Source of the DNA: a virus
IMG/VR virus record: IMGVR_UViG_3300022074_000169
Location: 1 to 35,153 of that record
Direction: 5' to 3' (one strand)
DNA length: 35,153 nt
Part shown: one piece after another, positions 30,318 to 35,153 of the stretch
How the letters are laid out: each line of letters starts with the position of its first letter
How positions within the stretch are numbered: the stretch's first letter is position 1
The notes under the pieces: generated by a model
Seen by the model: only the letters and a program-made list of their open reading frames with translations
Databases searched by the model: none
What the model was told of the DNA's origin: nothing
Program-made: the position numbers and the translations under genes

Positions 30318-30971
30318 TCAGAAGTCGATTTGGTCTTTGTCGCTGGACAGCTCGGTAGTTTCTTCAACGATAACAACATCGGCTTCAGTGACTCCCAGAG
30401 CGTGTCGAAGGATGTCAACGCTGTCACGCATCACAGCGGTAATTTTGTCGCTTGCACGGTCCGCACGAAGCTCGCTGAGCTGGTCGTACAGCATCTGATC
30501 GGAAACTTTTTCATCACCAATTTTGACGTTGGCAAAGCAAGGCTTCATTTTCGACGTACCCTTCCAGCTGTTAAGCGTGAAGCGAGTGTCGAGGTCGTAG
30601 CTGTTGTACAGACCCATCAGTGCGGTCATAACCGCTTGAGACCACAGAGTGGTGAGGCCAGAGGTAACAAGAACCACGTTGCCTGCACTGGACTCCAGAT
30701 ACACGTTGAGCTTGGTGGACTTGAACTCGCCAATGTCTTCGGCAATATCAACGCCAACAAGACGAACGTTTTGGAATTTGTAAACAGGCTTACCAGAAGT
30801 AGGAATGGTCAGAGCACGTGGCTTCTGATCTTCACCCAGATACTGGAAGAAGACTGCGTCGCTGTCCTTGACAAGCCCAACGCCAATCATCATGGCAACG
30901 TCCATAGAGACTTCATTGGTTGAGCCTCCACAGAACTCAGAAACGAGGGCGGAAGAAGGAGCGATGGTCAT
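30318..30971 (-). CDS. Conserved-type protein with acidic aromatic tail, possible ssDNA-binding
   Basis: 217 residues. Strand-rich middle (Y-K-F-Q-N-V-R-L-V-G-V-D, L-N-V-Y-L-E-S-S-A-G-N-V-V-L-V-T) that could be an OB-like barrel, then a helical part, ending S-S-D-K-D-Q-I-D-F. The acidic tail with terminal Phe is like that of ssDNA-binding proteins. No family signature can be named from memory, so a DNA-binding role is only suggested by the tail. Confidence 0.55.
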   Translation of the reverse strand: MTIAPSSALVSEFCGGSTNEVSMDVAMMIGVGLVKDSDAVFFQYLGEDQKPRALTIPTSGKPVYKFQNVRLVGVDIAEDIGEFKSTKLNVYLESSAGNVVLVTSGLTTLWSQAVMTALMGLYNSYDLDTRFTLNSWKGTSKMKPCFANVKIGDEKVSDQMLYDQLSELRADRASDKITAVMRDSVDILRHALGVTEADVVIVEETTELSSDKDQIDF

Positions 30972-31022
30972 AGTGAGTTACTTAGTAAGTGAACAAAGCC
31001 CATAAGGGCACAGGTGAATAAA

Positions 31023-31038
31023 GCGCCTGCTAAGGCGC
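31023..31038 (-). terminator. GC hairpin after a small gene (GNTA-loop family)
   Basis: Stem GCGCCT / AGGCGC with loop GCTA, 6 bases after the stop at 31045. On the - strand it is followed by TTTATT, so it may terminate weakly. Confidence 0.55.
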
Positions 31039-31044
31039 ATAGGT

Positions 31045-31215
31045 TTATCGCGTCGGCCAGTTACGCGCAGGGTCAAGAGCAGCCAAACGGTCGGCACGCA
31101 TCTGGCACATAGTTGCCACTGCACCAAACAGCTCTTGCTCATTGACGTAGCGCGTATTGACGAGCGCTATCAAGTAGTTCTCGATGTGAGGGAGGAGTTC
31201 TTTAATAGTTACCAT
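31045..31215 (-). CDS. Hypothetical small protein (56 aa)
   Basis: ATG at 31215 overlaps the upstream stop by one base (TGATG); TAA is at 31047-31045. Helical with a basic, Trp-containing end (R-N-W-P-T-R). Not recognised. Confidence 0.52.
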   Translation of the reverse strand: MVTIKELLPHIENYLIALVNTRYVNEQELFGAVATMCQMRADRLAALDPARNWPTR

Positions 31216-31382
31216 CAGGCAGCAGCGAGCTCCCCTTGCAGTTCAGCCTGTTTGGCGACAGCGAGGCATTCAACTACGGCCCAGACAAGTTGTCCGGACA
31301 CGACGTTTTGATCACAGTAATATTCGACTGTGTCTTCAATCAACTCAGTCAGCTGTACAAGCTGAGCTTGCGAGATTTGCAT
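31215..31382 (-). CDS. Hypothetical small helical protein (55 aa)
   Basis: ATG at 31382, TGA at 31217-31215. Helical with Gln/Glu-rich repeats (Q-L-V-Q-L-T-E-L-I-E, A-E-L-Q-G-E-L-A-A-A). Paired with the next gene by a one-base overlap. Not recognised. Confidence 0.52.
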   Translation of the reverse strand: MQISQAQLVQLTELIEDTVEYYCDQNVVSGQLVWAVVECLAVAKQAELQGELAAA

Positions 31383-31433
31383 TAGTGAGAAATATAAACT
31401 TCAAGCCCAATCGCCGGGCACTTCTTAAATATA

Positions 31434-31449
31434 GCGCCCGTTAGGGCGC
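31434..31449 (-). terminator. GC hairpin downstream of hli (GNTA-loop family)
   Basis: Perfect stem GCGCCC / GGGCGC with loop GTTA, 49 bases after the hli stop. Followed on the - strand by TATATTTAAG, so it could end or stabilise the hli transcript. Confidence 0.58.
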
Positions 31450-31497
31450 AATGAAACACTATTAATACTTAATTCCAATATTGATCGTAGAGACCAA

Positions 31498-31689
31498 TCA
31501 CCAAATGCCAGGAATCACCTGTCCGGTTAGTGCGTAAGCGCCGAGTGCAGCAATGATGCCCATCATTGCGAAACGACCGTTCAGTTGTTCAGCTTTCTCG
31601 TTGTGAGTCACAGCGACCTCCGTTGTGTACATTGTTGGTTCTTTGGCGTACACATTTGTGCGTCCGCCATCTTCAGTTGTGATCGTCAT
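31498..31689 (-). CDS. hli: High-light-inducible protein (Hli)
   Basis: 63 residues. The chlorophyll-binding helix E34-Q-L-N37-G-R39-F-A-M-M-G is intact and is followed by a hydrophobic span to the end. The N-terminal 30 residues are polar, as in phage Hli proteins. Hli proteins bind chlorophyll and protect photosystems from excess light; phages carry them to keep host photosynthesis running during infection. It lies near psbA with other small genes between. A GC hairpin follows. Confidence 0.92.
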   Translation of the reverse strand: MTITTEDGGRTNVYAKEPTMYTTEVAVTHNEKAEQLNGRFAMMGIIAALGAYALTGQVIPGIW

Positions 31690-31727
31690 TTTGTTCTCTT
31701 TAACTGTTAATTATTGTAACTATTTTC

Positions 31728-31955
31728 TTAGCGATAAGTGAGCTTATCGAGTTTATTCTCAAGACGAATTAAATGACCTTCAACACGGTCAAGCATTCCT
31801 TCAAGATCAGCTTTACTAACATACTGCTCCGCAACACGAAGCTCTACTTGGTCAACACGTTTATCAAGCTCGTGAATGCGGTTATACATACGGCTAGTTA
31901 GAACGCTCAGACCCGTGACAGCTGCAAGAGCAGCTGGAATGACAAACTCCAGCAT
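31728..31955 (-). CDS. Membrane-anchored coiled-coil protein (i-spanin-like candidate)
   Basis: 75 residues. Residues 3-20 are a hydrophobic span (F-V-I-P-A-A-L-A-A-V-T-G-L-S-V-L), then a coiled coil with regular heptads (I-H-E-L-D-K-R-V-D-Q-V-E-L-R-V, L-I-R-L-E-N-K-L-D-K-L). Shape and size resemble an inner-membrane spanin or a tethered virion protein. A small lipoprotein gene lies just upstream, as in two-gene spanin sets. The role is inferred. The last codons form a 7-bp inverted repeat (31732-31749). Confidence 0.58.
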   Translation of the reverse strand: MLEFVIPAALAAVTGLSVLTSRMYNRIHELDKRVDQVELRVAEQYVSKADLEGMLDRVEGHLIRLENKLDKLTYR

Positions 31956-32103
31956 CAGTCATAGGACGATAAATGTCTTTCTGTATTGTATCAAGGATGA
32001 TATCAATATCTTTCTGCTGGGGGTTGCTGGCAGACATATGGTGATGCCTGTAAAAGACAACAACTTCACGCAGCATTCGCTTCTGTTCTTGAGACAAATT
32101 CAT
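31894..32103 (-). CDS. Hypothetical protein with Cys-rich tail
   Basis: 69 residues. The first 48 are helical with H-H-H and K-D-I-D-I-I-L-D. The last 20, which overlap the start of the next gene in another frame, contain five cysteines (C-H-S-S-C-S-C-S-C-H). The tail may be a by-product of the overlap rather than selected on its own. Confidence 0.45.
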   Translation of the reverse strand: MNLSQEQKRMLREVVVFYRHHHMSASNPQQKDIDIILDTIQKDIYRPMTDAGVCHSSCSCSCHGSERSN

Positions 32104-32106
32104 TGT

Positions 32107-32271
32107 TCAGGGTGCAACAGGAAGAGCGACCGGAGGCTTCACTTCGGGAATCTCTACTGCAGGAATTTCTACTTCAGGGATTTCAATTTCAGGAATCTCT
32201 GGAATTTCAGGGAGCTTAGGCAAACACCCCACTAATCCAAATAGCACTAAAGCAGCAATAATTTTGTTCAT
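32107..32271 (-). CDS. Small proline-rich lipoprotein (o-spanin-like candidate)
   Basis: 54 residues from ATG 32271. A lipobox is clear: hydrophobic core, then L-V-G-C16 followed by L. The mature part is a P-E-[IV] repeat (P-E-I-P-E-I-P-E-I-E-I-P-E-V-E-I-P). A short proline-rich lipoprotein next to a membrane-anchored coiled-coil gene fits an outer-membrane spanin. Other lipoprotein roles are possible. Confidence 0.68.
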   Translation of the reverse strand: MNKIIAALVLFGLVGCLPKLPEIPEIPEIEIPEVEIPAVEIPEVKPPVALPVAP

Positions 32272-32302
32272 ATTAAATCTGCATACATATATAGTTTGGC
32301 AT

Positions 32303-32345
32303 AAAAAAATCTGGGTCTTACGCTAAATGCTGTGCAGCCCAGATT
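32303..32345 (-). terminator. Terminator after psbA
   Basis: On the - strand, AATCTGGG pairs with CCCAGATT (8 bp, long loop containing a smaller CTG/CAG pair) and is followed by a T run (complement of 32303-32309). It lies 12 bases after the psbA stop. Confidence 0.75.
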
Positions 32346-32357
32346 ATTTATTAAAAA

Positions 32358-33446
32358 TCAACCAATTGCAGGTGCTTTAAGAGCCACAGGTGTGGTCTCA
32401 GCAGATGCGAGGTCGAGGGGGAAGTTGTGAGCGTTGCGCTCGTGCATTACTTCCATTCCGAGACCAGCACGGTTCAGAATGTCAGCCCACGTATTAATTA
32501 CGTGACCTTCCTTCGAAGTAATCGACTGATTGAAGTTGAAACCATTGAGGTTAAAAGCCATAGTGCTAACACCAAGAGCAGTAAACCAGATTCCAACGAC
32601 AGGCCACGCCGCAAGGAAGAAGTGCAGAGAGCGGGAGTTATTGAAAGAAGCATATTGGAAAATCAAGCGACCGAAGTAACCGTGAGCGGCGACAATGTTA
32701 TAAGTCTCTTCTTCTTGACCAAACTTGTAGCCATAGTTCTGAGAAATGTTTTCTGTCGTCTCACGGATAAGTGAGCTGGTAACCAAACTGCCGTGCATAG
32801 CACTAAACAGAGCGCCACCGAAGACTCCAGCAACACCCAGCATATGGAATGGGTGCATAAGGATATTGTGCTCTGCCTGAAACACCAACATATAGTTGAA
32901 AGTTCCTGAAATACCAAGGGGCATTGCGTCAGAGAAGGATCCTTGACCGAACGGATAGACCAGAAAGACGGCAGAAGCAGCAGCGACAGGTGCGCTATAT
33001 GCAACGAAGATCCAAGGGCGCATACCTAGCCGGTAGCTAAGTTCCCATTCTCGTCCCATGTAAGCGAAGATACCGATGAGAAAGTGGAAGACAACGAGCT
33101 GGAAGGGTCCGCCGTTGTAGAGCCATTCGTCAAGGGTTGCGGCTTCCCAGATGGGATAGAAGTGCAATCCGATTGCGTTTGAAGACGGGACAACTGCTCC
33201 TGAAATGATGTTATTTCCGTAGAGGAGCGATCCTGCAACTGGTTCACGAATGCCATCGATGTCAACGGGGGGTGCGCCAACGAAGGCAATAATAAAACAA
33301 ATAGTTGCTGCAAGCAGCGTGGGGATCATCAAGATGCCAAACCAGCCGACATACAGACGGTTGTTTGTGCTTGTGACCCATTTACAGAATGAATCCCAGT
33401 TGTTTTGGCGAGACTGGGAACCCGCTAGGTTCGAAATTGTAGACAT
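32358..33446 (-). CDS. psbA: Photosystem II reaction-centre protein D1
   Basis: 362 residues, complete. Diagnostic D1 segments are all present: W-G-W-type N-terminal helix region (Y-V-G-W-F-G-I-L-M), [54 protein letters not shown], and the end H-N-F-P-L-D-L-A followed by a cleavable tail. The residue equivalent to D1 position 130 is Glu (G-R-E-W-E), the high-light (D1:2) type, versus Gln in D1:1. D1 turns over rapidly under light; phage copies sustain photosynthesis during infection. A terminator follows and a structured leader precedes. Confidence 0.98.
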   Translation of the reverse strand: MSTISNLAGSQSRQNNWDSFCKWVTSTNNRLYVGWFGILMIPTLLAATICFIIAFVGAPPVDIDGIREPVAGSLLYGNNIISGAVVPSSNAIGLHFYPIWEAATLDEWLYNGGPFQLVVFHFLIGIFAYMGREWELSYRLGMRPWIFVAYSAPVAAASAVFLVYPFGQGSFSDAMPLGISGTFNYMLVFQAEHNILMHPFHMLGVAGVFGGALFSAMHGSLVTSSLIRETTENISQNYGYKFGQEEETYNIVAAHGYFGRLIFQYASFNNSRSLHFFLAAWPVVGIWFTALGVSTMAFNLNGFNFNQSITSKEGHVINTWADILNRAGLGMEVMHERNAHNFPLDLASAETTPVALKAPAIG

Positions 33447-33470
33447 TTAAAAAGACGTTTTGTTTGCGGG

Positions 33471-33503
33471 TAGGACTCAGGTGTGGTTAACCTTACCTCC
33501 CTA
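33471..33503 (-). ncRNA. Structured psbA leader (PhotoRC-II-like candidate)
   Basis: In the - strand leader, TAGG pairs with CCTA at the base, AGGT with ACCT further in, and the palindrome GGTTAACC lies at the tip. A second small hairpin, CGCAA / TTGCG, lies upstream near 33520. Hairpins before psbA (PhotoRC motifs) are known in marine cyanobacteria and cyanophages, and this one sits where such a motif is expected. I cannot confirm the family without a covariance search. Confidence 0.5.
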
Positions 33504-33543
33504 TGTTAAGTTATGAAACGCAAACTTGCGTCATTATTTATAC

Positions 33544-33693
33544 TCAAATCTCTGCTGCTGGGATCATATTTTCATCCCAATCAATGAAAACTGTATCGGC
33601 TTTAAGTTCTCTAAGTACTTTGCGTGTTTTGCGTTGCAAAGCTAATTTGTCAAGCCAACCTTTGGTTTTTTGATTTCTAATCGTATGAGACAT
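33544..33693 (-). CDS. Hypothetical small basic protein (49 aa)
   Basis: ATG at 33693 preceded by AGGAGG, one of the strongest ribosome sites here; TGA at 33546-33544. The N-terminal half is basic and helical (K-G-W-L-D-K-L-A-L-Q-R-K-T-R-K), the end acidic. An inverted repeat GGAGTAGT / ACTACTCC (33717-33735) lies just upstream in the leader. The strong start suggests abundant expression. Function unknown. Confidence 0.62.
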   Translation of the reverse strand: MSHTIRNQKTKGWLDKLALQRKTRKVLRELKADTVFIDWDENMIPAAEI

Positions 33694-33716
33694 AAAACCT
33701 CCTTACAAATTTGTTA

Positions 33717-33735
33717 GGAGTAGTTGGACTACTCC
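33717..33735 (-). repeat. Inverted repeat in leader of small gene
   Basis: GGAGTAGT and ACTACTCC, 8 bp each, loop TGG. It lies between the stop at 33762 and the AGGAGG of the gene at 33693. Could be a weak terminator, an RNA-stabilising hairpin or a protein-binding site; there is no T run to favour the first. Confidence 0.55.
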
Positions 33736-33761
33736 CAACTGACTTAAGTATATGAGTGGAC

Positions 33762-33956
33762 TCACACAGGTGTGAGCCGTGTATGCCATTTAGTCATACA
33801 CTTATTCATTCTCAATAAGTCTTCATTCGAAAGCTCAGTAATACCAATTGGCGTACATATCGCTTTCGGAAGAATAAACTGATGAAATGCAGACTGCGCT
33901 AGCAGAGCAAGAACTACTGAGAAAATCAGTAGTTCATTGGATCTGTATATATCCAT
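33762..33956 (-). CDS. Small membrane protein
   Basis: 64 residues. One hydrophobic span at 8-30 (L-L-I-F-S-V-V-L-A-L-L-A-Q-S-A-F), then a soluble part with two cysteines. No family is recognised. Its last codons fall in a palindrome (CTCACAC / GTGTGAG, 33761-33776). Confidence 0.58.
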   Translation of the reverse strand: MDIYRSNELLIFSVVLALLAQSAFHQFILPKAICTPIGITELSNEDLLRMNKCMTKWHTRLTPV

Positions 33957-33975
33957 ATAAATTGACTTGTAAACA

Positions 33976-34938
33976 CTAGACAGCTGACAAGTATGCCGTT
34001 GCTACATCGATAGCTCGGTTACTAATTTGTAAGCCCTGTCCAAAGTTAGCTCGGGCAAACTGACGACGTGCGCCAGCAGTAGTCTGGTTGCGAGTAGAAG
34101 TTTCTACTTCAGTAATTGCATTGACTGCATTCCAAACAGAGAAGGGTGCATAGTCAGCGCCCATACCAAAGCGGAAGGCTCGGTTGAGCTTGTCACGCTT
34201 GCGGAACTTTTGCCCATCTTCGAGCTTGTAGACCTCATCAACAAACTCGTTGAAGACCTCGGTGCCCATAGACACACGGGCAAACTCACGCATCAGGTCT
34301 GCTTCTTGAGCAAACGTCTGTCGTGCCACGTCAATGGACGAGATGAGATTGTCGAAGTTTGCATTCGCTCCACCCTTGTGGTGAACGGAGACTTTGTTGT
34401 CGCTATTAAGCGCAGCAGCCAACGTGTTGCAGCAGACCACACGGATGTTCGTGAAGATTGCGCCACAGCCAGTCTTGCCGTCATGTCCTAGGTATCCAAC
34501 GATACGTCGTTTGATTGTGTCCCCAGGGACGATGTCCGTCTCCGCACCACGGAGTGTGGCGGTAAAGGCGACTTTGCCTCCGTCCGCAAGTACGACGACG
34601 CTGTCCATGTCGACCTCCTCCCGGATAAACTCCGCCATCCGAAGGAGCGAATCGTTCTGCACGATTTCGTATTGCTTGGAGACAACTCCAAGGAGAGCTT
34701 GGGTGTCTGTTCGGACAACTCCGAAGACACCTGCTGGTGTGTTTGACCAGCAATTGGCGTCATTCTCTCCAACAGTTGAGAATGTCTGGTATTGAAGCTC
34801 TCGCTTTTCGACAGTGAATAAAGCGTCGGCAGTTTCAAACGCCTCTCGCGCCGGGAGTGTGCCGTCAGTGACGACCCCCATACCGTGCCATGCACGTTCT
34901 CCGTTACCGAGCCAGCCAGATGTGAAATTTGCGGGCAT
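33976..34938 (-). CDS. DUF932 (phage/plasmid-like TIGR03299) protein
   Basis: 320 residues. The family pattern is clear: an early W-H-G-M-G, then V-V-S-K-Q-Y-x-I-V-Q-N, a V-x-F-T-A-T-L strand, I-x-x-N-I-R-V-V-C-C-N-T-L and an A-R-x-x-F-A helix. DUF932 proteins occur in phages and plasmids near replication or recombination genes; their activity is not settled. It is the first gene of the right arm within the window on the - strand, after a GC hairpin to its right. Confidence 0.82.
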   Translation of the reverse strand: MPANFTSGWLGNGERAWHGMGVVTDGTLPAREAFETADALFTVEKRELQYQTFSTVGENDANCWSNTPAGVFGVVRTDTQALLGVVSKQYEIVQNDSLLRMAEFIREEVDMDSVVVLADGGKVAFTATLRGAETDIVPGDTIKRRIVGYLGHDGKTGCGAIFTNIRVVCCNTLAAALNSDNKVSVHHKGGANANFDNLISSIDVARQTFAQEADLMREFARVSMGTEVFNEFVDEVYKLEDGQKFRKRDKLNRAFRFGMGADYAPFSVWNAVNAITEVETSTRNQTTAGARRQFARANFGQGLQISNRAIDVATAYLSAV

Positions 34939-34987
34939 TTATCGAACATATAAAGAACACGCTCTTTTGAGCGCACGAGAAAGTAGA

Positions 34988-35003
34988 GCGCCCGATAGGG
35001 CGC
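34988..35003 (-). terminator. GC hairpin upstream of DUF932 gene (GNTA-loop family)
   Basis: Perfect stem GCGCCC / GGGCGC with loop GATA, followed on the - strand by TCTACTTTCTC. It lies in the 215-base stretch 34939-35153, in which I see no gene. It may end a transcript that starts to the right of the window. Confidence 0.52.
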
Positions 35004-35153
35004 AATGTCGGATACAAGGATTAAATGTCGCTAGTAACCGATGGATTTATTTTGCTGAAAAATCTTCTCGTGGCTTTTTATTAGGAATCAGCGATATATA
35101 CATAGTTTCATTAAGGTTATTCTGTAGATATAAAATCTTGATGTACATAGTCC

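Noticed and set aside
31732-31749. Terminator at the end of the coiled-coil gene
   Set aside because: A perfect 7-bp inverted repeat is there, but it lies within the last codons and is not followed by a T run.
33535-33542. T4-type late promoter (TATAAATA) before psbA
   Set aside because: The string is present on the - strand, but the same AT-rich words occur elsewhere in both orientations and no late sigma gene is visible in the window.
1-35153. CRISPR arrays or insertion sequences
   Set aside because: I saw no regularly spaced direct repeats and no transposase motifs; the only dispersed repeats are the short GC hairpins.

Overview
This window is part of the genome of a tailed phage that infects marine picocyanobacteria, most likely Synechococcus or a relative. 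The host call rests on psbA (photosystem II D1), an hli gene, a cyanobacterial-type IF-1, an NblA-like protein, and many small proteins of kinds I recognise from cyanophages. The phage looks mosaic. Tail fibres and several small basic proteins resemble those of T4-like cyanomyoviruses. The replication genes (family A polymerase, separate 3'-5' exonuclease, short class I ribonucleotide reductase) resemble those of T7-like cyanopodoviruses. I see no phage RNA polymerase in the window and cannot assign a genus.

Left arm, 1 to about 12.07 kb, mostly + strand. It starts inside a long tail-fibre gene with two tandem copies of one domain. A small fibre-type protein, a second long fibre and a tail-assembly-chaperone-like protein follow, then a run of small, often basic proteins. 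Two exported proteins (6610-7481) lie on the - strand and overlap each other. Next are a holin-like membrane protein, an exported HExxH peptidase candidate, a tRNA-Ser-like 3' end that is a candidate attP, a tyrosine integrase, an HNH endonuclease, an NblA-like protein and more small genes. A GC-rich hairpin at 12076-12094 separates this arm from the oppositely oriented right arm.

Right arm, 12.1-35 kb, almost all - strand, read from high to low coordinates. From the promoter-distal end it holds an outer-membrane-like barrel protein, a glutamine riboswitch followed by a DUF4278 peptide, the polymerase and its separate exonuclease, a deaminase-fold protein lacking its zinc ligands, a Dam-like protein lacking its catalytic motif, an HNH-like protein, a VirE-type primase-helicase, a PD-(D/E)XK nuclease and two ssDNA-binding candidates. 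Upstream of these is a nucleotide block: thyX, nrdB, nrdA, mazG, infA (IF-1) and a thioredoxin-like gene. Small unknown genes follow, then hli, a possible spanin pair, psbA with a structured leader, and a DUF932 protein. DUF3310 (16109) is the only + strand gene I support in this arm.

Together the right arm would make deoxynucleotides (class I RNR with its reductant, ThyX, MazG), copy DNA, sustain host photosynthesis (D1, Hli) and perhaps influence host translation (IF-1). A glutamine-sensing RNA links one peptide to host nitrogen status. The integrase and candidate attP suggest a capacity, present or past, to integrate into a host tRNA gene.
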